Of a DNA stretch of 52,116 nt, positions 8,063 to 16,374 are shown one piece after another. The stretch is from assembly GCA_002840535.1 (NCBI GenBank), contig PHBH01000051.1, forward strand, positions 1 to 52,116. The letters run 5' to 3'. The stretch is from Deltaproteobacteria bacterium HGW-Deltaproteobacteria-15. GTDB lineage: Bacteria; Desulfobacterota; DSM-4660; Desulfatiglandales; HGW-15. Under the pieces are notes generated by a model. That model searched no databases. It was given only the letters and a program-made list of their open reading frames with translations, and was not told the origin of the DNA. Position 1 is the first letter of the stretch; the number at the start of each line of letters is the position of its first letter. The position numbers and the translations under genes were made by a program.

Positions 8063-9931
8063 ATGTCCACCTTTGACAAACCATATGACGTCATAGTTGT
8101 CGGTGCAGGCCATGCAGGCTGCGAGGCCGCGTTGGCTGCATCCCGCATGGGACATCCCACACTTCTGCTCACCATCAATATCGATCATATCGCGGCCATG
8201 AGCTGCAATCCCGCGATCGGCGGACTTGCCAAGGGACATCTGGTCAAGGAGCTAGACGCGCTGGGCGGCGAAATGGCAAGAAACGCAGATGAGACGGGAA
8301 TCCAATTCCGGCGATTGAATACGAAAAAGGGTCTGGCCGTTCAAGGATCCAGGTCACAAAACGACATGGACCTGTACAAGAATCGGATGAAGGGGGTTCT
8401 CGAGAACCAATCCAACCTGGATGTGCGGCAGGCCATGGTGGATCGACTCCTGGTGCGGGACCGAAGGGTCTGCGGGGTCGAGACCCACATCCACGAGAAA
8501 ATCCTCTCCAAAACCGTGATCCTTACGACGGGCACGTTCCTGCGGGGCCTCATCCATATCGGTCTGGACCATTTTCCGGCCGGCCGCATGGGGGATCCAT
8601 CATCGAACCTCTCAGACAATCTCAAGGAACTGGGATTCGAAATTGGAAGACTCAAGACCGGGACCACCCCGCGTTTGAACGGGAGAACCATCGACTACAG
8701 TGGACTGGAGATCCAGGCCGGAGACCGGAACCCCAGGCCCTTCTCCTTTGCAACTACCAGGATCCCTCTCCCTCAACTGCCCTGCCATATCACTTACACA
8801 ACCCAGGAGACCCATGAGCTTATCCGCAGCGGCCTGGACAGGTCTCCGCTCTATTCCGGAGTCATCAAGGGAGTGGGCGCCAGGTATTGTCCCTCCATAG
8901 AAGACAAAGTCATGCGATTTCCGGAAAAGCCAAGGCACCAGGTCTTTCTGGAACCCGAAGGGTTGAGCACGGTCGAGGTCTACCCGAACGGCATTCCCAC
9001 CAGTTTACCCATCGATATCCAGCTCAGGATGGTAAGGTCCATTCCAGGACTGGAAAAGGCCGAGATCCGGCGACCGGGCTATGCCGTCGAATATGACTAC
9101 GTGGACCCTGTTCAGATCAATCCGAATCTGGAGACAAAGCCGATCGAAGGTCTGTTTCACGCAGGCCAGATCAACGGCACATCAGGGTATGAGGAGGCTG
9201 CGGCGCAGGGATTCATGGCCGGGGTTAATGCCGTTCTCAAGATCAGGGGGGAAGATCCCCTGATCCTTTCCAGATCAGAGGCGTATATCGGCGTGCTGAT
9301 CGACGATCTCGTAACCAAAGGGACCAGGGAGCCTTACAGGATGTTCACATCGAGGGCCGAGTATCGCCTTCTCTTGAGGGAGGACAATGCGGATTTCCGG
9401 CTCATGGAAACAGGACGCCGGCTCGGCCTGATCCCGGACGAATCTTACGGCCGTTTTCGCAGAAAGAGCGAAGCGGTGGGAAAACTCACGGCGCGTTTGG
9501 AAGAAACCGGCCTCAAACCCGAGCCCTGGATCCAGGAACGGCTTCAGGCCCTGGGGTCTGCGCCGGTCAGGAAGGCGACCACCCTGGCCCAATTGCTGAG
9601 GAGGAGTGAAATCTCCTTCGAGCACCTTTGCCTGTTCGATCCTTCTCTACAAGGGATTGAGAATCTCGTGACAGAGGAAGTCGAGACCAGGATCAAGTAT
9701 GAAGGGTACATCCGTCGCCAGGAGAAACAGGTGGAAAGCTTCAGCCATCTTGAAAGCAGGAGACTTCCTGACGGGATCGACTACCAGAGCGTGTATGGAC
9801 TTACCCGTGAGGTGAGGGAAAAGCTGAACCGGGTGAGGCCTGTTTCCCTCGGACAAGCCTCCCGCATTTCAGGAGTCACTCCCGCGGCATTGATGGCCAT
9901 CCAGATCCACCTCAAGAGGAAGCATCCCTGA
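8063..9931 (+). CDS. mnmG: tRNA uridine-5-carboxymethylaminomethyl(34) synthesis enzyme MnmG
   Basis: This is the FAD- and NADH-binding subunit of the MnmE/MnmG complex, which installs the (carboxymethyl)aminomethyl group on wobble U34 of certain tRNAs. The length of 622 aa is typical. The N-terminal dinucleotide site is DVIVVGAGHAGCEAA (residues 9-23). The family-specific MSCNPAIGGLAKGHLVKE block, the TGTFLRG motif and FHAGQINGTSGYEEAAAQG near residue 370 are intact. The C-terminal tRNA/MnmE-binding helical region is complete, with the KYEGYIRRQ motif near residue 545. MnmE itself is not in the window. The ATG at 8063 is the only sensible start, just ahead of the FAD fold. Confidence 0.98.
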   Translation: MSTFDKPYDVIVVGAGHAGCEAALAASRMGHPTLLLTINIDHIAAMSCNPAIGGLAKGHLVKELDALGGEMARNADETGIQFRRLNTKKGLAVQGSRSQNDMDLYKNRMKGVLENQSNLDVRQAMVDRLLVRDRRVCGVETHIHEKILSKTVILTTGTFLRGLIHIGLDHFPAGRMGDPSSNLSDNLKELGFEIGRLKTGTTPRLNGRTIDYSGLEIQAGDRNPRPFSFATTRIPLPQLPCHITYTTQETHELIRSGLDRSPLYSGVIKGVGARYCPSIEDKVMRFPEKPRHQVFLEPEGLSTVEVYPNGIPTSLPIDIQLRMVRSIPGLEKAEIRRPGYAVEYDYVDPVQINPNLETKPIEGLFHAGQINGTSGYEEAAAQGFMAGVNAVLKIRGEDPLILSRSEAYIGVLIDDLVTKGTREPYRMFTSRAEYRLLLREDNADFRLMETGRRLGLIPDESYGRFRRKSEAVGKLTARLEETGLKPEPWIQERLQALGSAPVRKATTLAQLLRRSEISFEHLCLFDPSLQGIENLVTEEVETRIKYEGYIRRQEKQVESFSHLESRRLPDGIDYQSVYGLTREVREKLNRVRPVSLGQASRISGVTPAALMAIQIHLKRKHP

Positions 9932-10027
9932 TCCGCGTCATCCGAAGCCTCTGGAGAGCGCCTCTCCCAACTTGGATGTGCACTTCATCGGATGCCCCCC
10001 TGTTCCCATAAGATCCCTTTCATCTTC

Positions 10028-10630
10028 TCAACTTCTCAATCTTTGACTATGTGGCTGCTGTTCCCTGATGCTGTGCCTCATGCAGAAGAAGGCTACAAGA
10101 ATTGCCATGACGGGGGAGAGGTACAGGGCCAGAGCGAAAAAGATCATGACCTCATTCTGAAACGCCATGACCTCATCCATGGGAATGGCGATTCGGACAA
10201 TCCTGCCTTCCTCCTGCAGAAGCAGCGCAGTGTAGAGCATCTCCACCTCCAGCGTGTCGCTGTAACGGGAGGATGTGCCGACCCCTGTTCGCAGGGCTTC
10301 CTGAATTTCAGGCCGGTCCAGGTGCGCTCCGGTCACGACGGACGCCTTGTCCGATTCTCCGATCACCCTTCCGTCCTTATCGATGATCGTGATGCGGTAT
10401 CCGGAGGCCTCCTGATAATCCCTGCAAAATGAATCCAGCAGGTCGGGCGACTCGGAATCGGGCAGAGCCTTTGCCACAACCTTTGCAAAGACCAGGGCAT
10501 CTTTCTGCAGATGCCCCTGGAGCCTCTCTTCCAGTTCCCACTGCGAAAGGAAACCCGCTATTGTCATGAGTGCGATCAGCAGAATGGAGTAAATGAAGAA
10601 TTGTTTCCAGATCCGTTCGAACGTGACCAT
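10028..10630 (-). CDS. PhoR-like membrane sensor domain protein lacking a kinase
   Basis: A 200-aa protein with a transmembrane helix at 8-28, an extracytoplasmic PAS-like region (about 30-150) and a second helix (about 158-185), ending in a short basic tail. The loop has the pattern of the PhoR/PnpS phosphate-regulon sensor: YRITIIDKDGRVIGES, HLDRPEIQEAL, and a tyrosine-serine / LYTALLL stretch. HAMP, HisKA and HATPase domains are absent. Only about 100 bp separate its stop from mnmG, so no kinase remnant follows. GGAGG precedes the ATG, and it starts 9 bp after the PiT gene stop, so it is probably the last gene of the CBS-DUF47-PiT operon. It could be a functional sensor/adaptor or a decayed kinase. 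Confidence 0.75.
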   Translation of the reverse strand: MVTFERIWKQFFIYSILLIALMTIAGFLSQWELEERLQGHLQKDALVFAKVVAKALPDSESPDLLDSFCRDYQEASGYRITIIDKDGRVIGESDKASVVTGAHLDRPEIQEALRTGVGTSSRYSDTLEVEMLYTALLLQEEGRIVRIAIPMDEVMAFQNEVMIFFALALYLSPVMAILVAFFCMRHSIREQQPHSQRLRS

Positions 10631-10639
10631 AGCGTCCTC

Positions 10640-11563
10640 CTAAAGAATCCACCGGATGGGAACATAAGCCAGGATTCCTGCCGTGAGCGGGGTCATGATC
10701 CAGCCTCCGGAGATCTTCATGAGCATCCTGAACTGAACGGTTCTGACGTCCCCTACGAGTCCGATGCCGACGATCGCCCCAACAACTGCCTGAGATGAGG
10801 AGACAGGGACGCCGATCTGAGTGAAGATGTGCAGCGTCAGAGCCGCCGCAAGAACGGCTATGAGGGCGGAAAACGGGTCAAGAGGGACAATGCCCTTTCC
10901 AACCGTCATCATGACCTTCCTGCTGTAGGTGAGCACCCCGAAAGCGATGCTCAAACCGCCGATCAGGGCGGCTGTTTCGCTGGTGAGAATCCCTGCGCCC
11001 ACATAGACGCCCGTCACATTGGCCACATTGTTTGAGCCGAGGCAATACGCCCCGTAAGATCCTGTCACCAGGATGCCGGTGGAGTAGATGAGGTTTCGCG
11101 TGGTGATTCCGAGGGCGGAGCGCTGCAGCAGGAAGTAGAGAATCCGGTAAAGCGAATAGCTGATGGTTATACCGGCTATGGGGGTGAACACCCAGCATAC
11201 CACAATCTTGTATAGCTGGGAGAAATCCGCCGTCCCGGAGATGAGCCCCGCTCCCAGAATTGCCCCCACTATGGCCTGAGAAGCGGATGCAGGCACGGCC
11301 AGGATGGTGAGAAGCGTCATGGTCACGGCCGCGGCAAGGGCGCAGATAAAGGCCTCTTTGGGAAGAACGGACGAGAGCTCTCCCACTGTTCTCATGCATT
11401 TGGGCCCTTCCAGGACAGCGCCGACCAGGACGAAAAATGCGGTCAGCAGGATGGCGGTGCGGTAGCGGACCGTGCCGGTGGCAACCCCTGTTCCAAAGAT
11501 GTTGGCGGAGTCATTCGCCCCCAGGCTCCAGCCCAGAAAAATACCGCTTAGAATCGTCCACAT
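10640..11563 (-). CDS. PiT-family inorganic phosphate transporter (short form)
   Basis: A low-affinity, cation-coupled phosphate permease of the PiT family in the cytoplasmic membrane, 307 aa with about nine hydrophobic segments. Both family repeats are visible. The first half has LGANDSANIFGTGVATGTV (from residue 15) and VPASASQAIVGAILG. The second half has LGSNNVANVTGVYVGAG and VPVSSSQAVVGAIVG. It follows a CBS-domain gene and a DUF47 gene on the same strand and precedes the PhoR-like sensor. DUF47 proteins are standard accessories or regulators of PiT permeases. It is shorter than and divergent from the second PiT at 13030-14301. Confidence 0.92.
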   Translation of the reverse strand: MWTILSGIFLGWSLGANDSANIFGTGVATGTVRYRTAILLTAFFVLVGAVLEGPKCMRTVGELSSVLPKEAFICALAAAVTMTLLTILAVPASASQAIVGAILGAGLISGTADFSQLYKIVVCWVFTPIAGITISYSLYRILYFLLQRSALGITTRNLIYSTGILVTGSYGAYCLGSNNVANVTGVYVGAGILTSETAALIGGLSIAFGVLTYSRKVMMTVGKGIVPLDPFSALIAVLAAALTLHIFTQIGVPVSSSQAVVGAIVGIGLVGDVRTVQFRMLMKISGGWIMTPLTAGILAYVPIRWIL

Positions 11564-11642
11564 GGAATGTCTTCATCTCGACCGGCGGAGTTCTTTTGAA
11601 AAAGATCCGGAAGCCAACGGAGCGGTTCTTCAGGCGTGAGCA

Positions 11643-12272
11643 TCATCTCATGCTCACATGGATGATCTGGAGATGATCGCTGGCATCCTCAATCATGTCG
11701 CTGATCATGGTCAATCCTTTAATCATGTCCGACAGTCTTTTTCCCGCCCAGAAATCGCGAATGGGAATCCGGTACGCCTCACCGAAAATGGCCGCTTTGA
11801 GGTCGTCTATCTTCTTTTCGTAGATTCGGATGGCGAGCATCTTTTCACGGGGGTCCTGTCCTTTGACAACGGCATCATAGGTGAACAGGAGCATTTCGCT
11901 CATCCGGAAATTCAACAGGGCGACCCTGGTGCAGTCATCTTTCAGCTGTTCAGGCAGTTCCATATTTAGCCCGAGAGAGGCGGCATCTTTGACGAGTCCC
12001 AGCACCTCATCCACGATCTCCACGAATTTGCACAAATCGGGTCTGAGGTAAGGCAGGAATGCGCCCTCATAAATGTGGGACACCACCTCTCTCCTGATTG
12101 AGTCCCCTTCCCGTTCGAGGTCGATGACATCCCAGAACAGCTCCTTGTCCTGTTTTTCCAAAGCCGTCCTGAAGGTTTCACAGGCGGAACAGAGGAGTTT
12201 GATCTGTCTCCGTATGTCCTCGATGACGTCCAGTTCCTTTTTTCCCTGGGAGAATATTTTTCTAAAAACCAT
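11643..12272 (-). CDS. DUF47 (PhoU-like) protein, PiT accessory
   Basis: A 209-aa all-helical cytoplasmic protein of the DUF47/PhoU-like superfamily. The pattern is two PhoU-type helical repeats with acidic metal-binding clusters: LEREGDSIRREVV in the first and DMIEDASDHLQII near the C-terminus. GAGGGGAGATC precedes the ATG, and the start overlaps the end of the CBS gene by 11 bp, which suggests translational coupling. The PiT gene starts 79 bp downstream. By family precedent it tunes PiT activity. A paralogue (14590-15255) accompanies the second PiT. Confidence 0.88.
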   Translation of the reverse strand: MVFRKIFSQGKKELDVIEDIRRQIKLLCSACETFRTALEKQDKELFWDVIDLEREGDSIRREVVSHIYEGAFLPYLRPDLCKFVEIVDEVLGLVKDAASLGLNMELPEQLKDDCTRVALLNFRMSEMLLFTYDAVVKGQDPREKMLAIRIYEKKIDDLKAAIFGEAYRIPIRDFWAGKRLSDMIKGLTMISDMIEDASDHLQIIHVSMR

Positions 12273-12666
12273 GATCTCCCCTCGCCCTCATGATCAGCTC
12301 TGCGGCCATCAGATCCAGAAGGGACACCAGCCCCTTGACCTTCCCCTGCTCGCAGATGAAGACCCTTGCTATGTTTGACTTCTCCATCAGGGTGGACACT
12401 TCATGGAAATCCATTCCCCCGTCCACGCAGATGATGGGCCTCGAGGCAATTTCCGCGACCTTGACATTCTTCGGATTCAGCCCCTTTGCCAGCACCTTGA
12501 AAACCACGTCCCTTGCGGTGACCACGCCGTCAACGGAGTCCCTCCCGTGCCCCAGCACCACCAGAGAACGAATCCTCCTGTTGACCATGGTCTCCACGGC
12601 ATCATAGACCGACCCGTTCTCATCGATGGCTTCGATCTTGGTCGTCATGAACTCGTCCACTCTCAT
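12262..12666 (-). CDS. CBS-domain pair protein
   Basis: A 134-aa protein consisting almost entirely of two CBS domains: VDEFMTTKIEAIDENGSVYD through VVTARDVVFKVLAKG, then VAEIASRPIICVDGGMDFHE through GLVSLLDLMAAELI. Such Bateman modules usually bind adenine nucleotides. It is the first gene of the CBS-DUF47-PiT-sensor operon and could make phosphate uptake responsive to energy charge, which is inference. The ATG at 12666 follows GGGGGT. A TTG five codons earlier is a weaker alternative. Confidence 0.88.
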   Translation of the reverse strand: MRVDEFMTTKIEAIDENGSVYDAVETMVNRRIRSLVVLGHGRDSVDGVVTARDVVFKVLAKGLNPKNVKVAEIASRPIICVDGGMDFHEVSTLMEKSNIARVFICEQGKVKGLVSLLDLMAAELIMRARGDHGF

Positions 12667-13029
12667 CACTCTTACCCCCAATTTTGTTCATGATTATTCA
12701 TGTTTCCTATAGCCGTGCCGAGTATAGCAAAAAGAGGAATATTTTTCCTCAAAGGAAATTACTGACAGGAGCACAAAAGTTTGCACTCGGACGAGTGCTA
12801 GCCATGGGGGTCTCTTTTTCAAGAACGAAAACTCGGTGCCGCTTGATTTGCGCCTCAATAAGTGAGTGGTCGCCGCCCTTGACCACTGTCATGCTTCCCT
12901 TTTTGTATCCATGCACTTGACTGAAATGCCAGGGTCAACTACTCTTCAGGGGAAAGAGCGGTCAGCTCATCCTGACAGGGCATTGCTCGCCCCGTGAATC
13001 TCAAGGAGTCTCGTTTTCTTTACAGAAGC
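12667..13029. other. Divergent intergenic region between the two PiT modules
   Basis: These 363 bp separate two divergent phosphate-transport operons and must hold their promoters. I see a perfect inverted repeat at 12783-12798 and AT-rich tracts near 12730-12760, but no convincing -35/-10 pair in either direction. No coding signal or RNA gene was recognised. Confidence 0.5.
12783..12798. promoter_or_regulatory. Inverted repeat, possible operator
   Basis: GCACTCG-GA-CGAGTGC is a perfect 7-bp inverted repeat with a 2-bp centre, lying in the spacer between the divergent PiT operons. Size and symmetry suit a dimeric regulator. It does not resemble the direct-repeat PHO box, and no regulator gene is adjacent. 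Confidence 0.35.
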
Positions 13030-14301
13030 ATGAACCTGCTCATCCCATCAGCCGAAGGTTTCATCCTGACCGCCGCCACGCTTATCGGACTGTACATGGC
13101 GGTAAATATCGGGGCCAACGATCTGGCCAATGCCATGGGCACCTCCGTGGGCTCAGGGGCCTTGACGCTGAAAGGGGCCGTCCTCACGTCCATGTTCTTC
13201 ACTCTTGGCGGGGCGATCCTTGCGGGCGGCTATGTGAGCAACACTATCAGGAAGGGGATTATCGACCCTACCTTGCTGGCCGGGTCTCCGGAAAAGCTGC
13301 TCCTGGGCATGTTCGCGGCACTCCTTGCCGCAGGGATCTGGGTCCATCTCGCCACCCATTATGGGATGCCGATCTCCACAACCCACGCAATCGTGGGCGC
13401 AGTGGTAGGCTTCGGCGTTCTGGCCGTGGGGCCGGGGGCCATCTCCTGGGGAAAGATGGCCTCGATCGTCGCAAGCTGGGTGGTCTCTCCGGTCGCAGGA
13501 GGATTGGCGAGCGGGACCATCTACATCATGATCCGGAGGAAAATCCTATCGTCGGACTTTCCTTACAAGGCAACACAGGTCTATGCCCCCTGGCTACTTT
13601 CAGCTGTCTTCTACGTCATCGTCCTTTCCATAGCTGCAGAAGGATTGAGAAACCTTCCCCTGATGCTGGGCTTCTGGCAGACGCTCCTTCTTGTCCTCCC
13701 CCTATCAATGATTGCCGGCTTCGGCGGCAAGATTCTTCTTCTGCGTCTTGGCGGTGTGGGATGCAGATGGATCAAGGGGACGGACATAGAGAAGGTCAAC
13801 TGCGTCTTTTCCTACATGCAAATCGCAACCGCATGTTATGTGGCCTATGCCCACGGCTCCAATGATGTGGCCAATGCGGTCGGCCCCCTGGCCGCAATCT
13901 ACTCCATTGTAAAGACCGGCACCGTAAGCATGTCGGTGGAGGTACCGATGTGGATGCTCGCCATGGGAGGGATTGCGATTGGAGGTGGTCTGTTGGTTTT
14001 GGGCGGCACCGTTATGGAGACGATAGGAGGAAAGATCACCGAGATCACGCCGGTCAGAGGGTTCTGCGCTGAATTCGGGGCAGCTACGACCATTCTCGTT
14101 TGCTCGCACCTGGGGCTGCCGATCTCCACGACCCACGTGCTTGTGGGCTCTGTTATCGGGGTGGGATTCGCAAGGGGCATGGGCATGCTGGATCTCCGGG
14201 TCGTTCGAAACATCGTTTCCTCCTGGCTCACGACCTTGCCGTTTACAATCGTTCTTGCCATGATCTTTTATTGGGTACTATCCGGGTTGCTTTTTCCCTG
14301 A
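13030..14301 (+). CDS. PiT-family inorganic phosphate transporter (long form)
   Basis: A second PiT permease, 423 aa, with about ten hydrophobic segments. The duplicated signatures are complete: VNIGANDLANAMGTSVGSG and GMPISTTHAIVGAVVG in the first half, and AHGSNDVANAVGPLAA and GLPISTTHVLVGSVIG in the second. It lies head-to-head with the shorter PiT operon and is followed by its own DUF47 gene, 288 bp downstream across a repeat cluster. The start is uncertain. The ATG at 13030 has AAGGAG 21 bp upstream, too far for an optimal site. A GTG at 12994 would add 12 residues but has no Shine-Dalgarno. Confidence 0.94.
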   Translation: MNLLIPSAEGFILTAATLIGLYMAVNIGANDLANAMGTSVGSGALTLKGAVLTSMFFTLGGAILAGGYVSNTIRKGIIDPTLLAGSPEKLLLGMFAALLAAGIWVHLATHYGMPISTTHAIVGAVVGFGVLAVGPGAISWGKMASIVASWVVSPVAGGLASGTIYIMIRRKILSSDFPYKATQVYAPWLLSAVFYVIVLSIAAEGLRNLPLMLGFWQTLLLVLPLSMIAGFGGKILLLRLGGVGCRWIKGTDIEKVNCVFSYMQIATACYVAYAHGSNDVANAVGPLAAIYSIVKTGTVSMSVEVPMWMLAMGGIAIGGGLLVLGGTVMETIGGKITEITPVRGFCAEFGAATTILVCSHLGLPISTTHVLVGSVIGVGFARGMGMLDLRVVRNIVSSWLTTLPFTIVLAMIFYWVLSGLLFP

Positions 14302-14320
14302 TTGTGCCACACGAAACGGT

Positions 14321-14574
14321 GTGTTCAGAGTTCAGTGTTCAGGAAGGACATTTTATTCGCTCTCTCGTATGTAACTAAGAAAGGTCATTCTGTGATTTCG
14401 AGCCAAGCGAGAAATCTTGTGCTGAAAGATCCAGAGCGAACAGATTTCGCCCTCCGGTCGAAATGACCCGTGCGTCTCTGCCGGAGCCAAAAGTTACCAC
14501 TTTGGTCAGACTTGCCGCCTCAGCGGCAAGCGGATGGGCTGAACTCTGAACACTGAACACTGAAAACTGAACTG
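14321..14574. repeat. Nested palindromic repeat cluster (GAACACT words and inner hairpins)
   Basis: The outer arms are GTTCAGTGTTCAG-type words at 14321-14342 and the complementary CTGAACACTGAACAC-type words at 14539-14574. Inside lies a second inverted pair (GGTCATT...TTTCGAGC at about 14383-14408 against TCGAAATGACC at about 14458-14468). A perfect 8-bp hairpin with loop CTCA sits at 14511-14530 (CTTGCCGC / GCGGCAAG). The cluster fills the gap between a PiT gene and its DUF47 partner, stopping 4 bp before the DUF47 Shine-Dalgarno. Confidence 0.85.
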
Positions 14575-14589
14575 GATGGAGGTGACGTC

Positions 14590-15255
14590 ATGCGCAGTTC
14601 CCTGATGTATCTCTTCTACAAATCCCCTTTTGAGAATCTCAAACGGCACGCGGACAAGGTTCATGAATGCGCCAAGATGTTTTCAAAGGCGGTCGTATGC
14701 CACATCGACAAGAGATGCGAAGATTTCGACAATCTTACAGACCAGGTTGCGAAGCTGGAGTCCGAGGCCGACGCGATCAAGAGGAACATCCGGGGCCACA
14801 TGCCGCGGGGGATACTCATGCCCGTGGACAAATTCGCCTTTTTCATGTATCTGCGCGAGCAGGACGGGGTTCTGGACGCGGTGGAAGAATCTCTGTACTG
14901 GCTCTCCTATCGGACTGAGGGCGTCGAAGATCAACTGGGAGAGGATCTGAAGCATTTTGTAAACTCGGTTGTTCCCGCTATCGAGAAGCTCTCACCGTTG
15001 GTGGGATTGGCAGCGGATTTCTTCAAATCTCCTTTCAAAGAGAGGAGAGAGCAGCTCAAATCTTTGATCCGCGACATCCGGCAGCATGAGCACGAGGCCG
15101 ATCAATATGAAAGGGATCTGATTCACCAGATCTTCAAGAAGGTCAGGGATCCCCTGCAGGCATTCTTCCTGATAAGGCTGGTGGAAACGATAGGCTCCAT
15201 CGCCGATCACGCGCAAAACGCCTCCGACATGATGCGCGCGATGATTGCAAAATAG
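14590..15255 (+). CDS. DUF47 (TIGR00153-type) protein, PiT accessory
   Basis: A 221-aa helical cytoplasmic protein of the DUF47 family, distinct from the copy at 11643-12272. Paired PhoU-like repeats are visible: DQVAKLESEADAIKRNI with MPVDKFAFFMYLREQDGVLD, and IRQHEHEADQYERDLIHQIF with VETIGSIADHAQNASDMM. The acidic E/D-rich motifs are where PhoU relatives bind metal clusters. A strong GGAGGTGA lies five bases before the ATG. It presumably works with the PiT permease encoded upstream. It ends 7 bp from the convergent solute-binding-protein gene. Confidence 0.92.
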   Translation: MRSSLMYLFYKSPFENLKRHADKVHECAKMFSKAVVCHIDKRCEDFDNLTDQVAKLESEADAIKRNIRGHMPRGILMPVDKFAFFMYLREQDGVLDAVEESLYWLSYRTEGVEDQLGEDLKHFVNSVVPAIEKLSPLVGLAADFFKSPFKERREQLKSLIRDIRQHEHEADQYERDLIHQIFKKVRDPLQAFFLIRLVETIGSIADHAQNASDMMRAMIAK

Positions 15256-15262
15256 GTGTTCT

Positions 15263-16015
15263 CTAGTCCATATACTTCTTTTGCAGCTCCTGCCAGTAAG
15301 GGGATGCCATCAGTTTCAAGAGACCGCCATTGAGCATTTCCAGCAAGAAGGTGTCCTCCTTTCTGACTGCATAGCCGAACTGCTCGTCCGGCATGCCGAA
15401 ACCGCCGACAATCTTCACCGGCTTGTCTTTCAGCGAATCCCTCACTGCGACATCGGACATCGCAGCGCCCGTGACCCTGCCGCTCAGCAACTCCTCAATT
15501 GCGGCGGGAGCGGAGTCATAATAGACGAGGACTGGCTTCTTTCCGGCTTTCGCCATGATGTTGTCTTCGATCCACTCCGCTTCACTGGTCCCCCTCAGCA
15601 CCGCGAGTCTCCCGCCCTTGTCCATGATCTGCTCCGCTGTCAGGCTGGAGCCTTTTCCTGCGATAATAACCTTCCGGATTGACCAGTAAGGAATTGTGAA
15701 CCATACCTTTTCCTTGAGCTCCCGCGTGATGCTCATTCCGGACGCCACCAGATCGATGCCCTTTTCGTTCAGGCAGGACACGACGCTGTCCCATTCCGTA
15801 GGTTCATGCCTGAGCCTGAACCCCATATTCCGGGCGATCCATTCGATCGCTTTGATGTCCAACCCATCCGGATTTCCCTGGTTGTCCACGTAGGCAAACG
15901 GTGGAAAGTTTGAATCGAATCCATTGACATAGATTCTCTCTTCTGTCTGGGCCGGCCCAGGGGAGAAAATCATCACCGCGACTGCGAAGAGACACCAATA
16001 GATCTTCTCGGCCAT
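15263..16015 (-). CDS. Periplasmic amino-acid-type solute-binding protein (family 3), orphan
   Basis: A 250-aa secreted protein with a hydrophobic signal segment (residues about 4-23) and a family-3 extracellular solute-binding fold. The motifs are FPPFAYVDNQGNPDGLDIKAIEWIA, DLVASGMSITRELKEKVWFTIPY and a typical hinge near GTSEAEWIEDN. Such proteins deliver amino acids or opines to ABC permeases, or act as ligand-binding sensors. No permease or ATPase gene is nearby. It is divergent, across 359 bp, from a REC/solute-binding/CheW fusion, so a signalling rather than transport role is possible but unproven. AAAAGGA precedes the ATG. Confidence 0.88.
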   Translation of the reverse strand: MAEKIYWCLFAVAVMIFSPGPAQTEERIYVNGFDSNFPPFAYVDNQGNPDGLDIKAIEWIARNMGFRLRHEPTEWDSVVSCLNEKGIDLVASGMSITRELKEKVWFTIPYWSIRKVIIAGKGSSLTAEQIMDKGGRLAVLRGTSEAEWIEDNIMAKAGKKPVLVYYDSAPAAIEELLSGRVTGAAMSDVAVRDSLKDKPVKIVGGFGMPDEQFGYAVRKEDTFLLEMLNGGLLKLMASPYWQELQKKYMD

Positions 16016-16374
16016 AAAAATCCTTTTCCGAACAAGTAAAGAACTCGGCCCAGAGGACCCGGCTTTGACCTGAGCCCAGAGAGCATGACACGAAAAGCAC
16101 GGAGGGGAATACCGCTCTCAGCTTTCCTGAAAATCGCTGGAGTATAGGATAAGGCCTTTTCCATGTCAAAAGGACAATAAGGGTTCGCACCGTCAATATT
16201 TCATCGATTCTCTCTTTCGCCTGGTTTCTCCGCTCGGAGGTCCCGCCTCAACTCTTGAGTAAAATCAAGCTGCTGACATGGCTTTGCTTTCGGCAGGATT
16301 CTTGCAAATCTTCTTCTCGAATACATCTCTTCGGACTCCGATCCCTGATTCAAATGCAAGGAGGCACAACAGGA
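16016..16374. other. Divergent intergenic region with sigma-54-like promoter
   Basis: This 359-bp spacer separates the orphan solute-binding protein from the REC-SBP-CheW gene. It holds the -24/-12-like element listed at 16291-16306. The rest shows no recognisable gene. An open frame continues upstream of the chosen 16375 start to a TTG at 16255, but it lacks a ribosome-binding site and family similarity. Confidence 0.5.
16291..16306 (+). promoter_or_regulatory. Candidate sigma-54 promoter of the REC-SBP-CheW gene
   Basis: CGGCAGG-ATTC-TTGCA keeps the invariant GG (-24) and GC (-12) at the correct 10-bp separation and matches the TGGCACG-N4-TTGCA consensus at most positions. It ends 68 bp before the ATG at 16375, a normal leader length. 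Sigma-54 control would fit a motility or chemotaxis-related gene. Confidence 0.5.

Noticed and set aside
16255..16374. N-terminal extension (possible signal sequence) of the REC-SBP-CheW protein
   Set aside because: The upstream TTG start has no ribosome-binding site. The extension would overlap the sigma-54-like promoter, and AAGGAGG marks the ATG at 16375.
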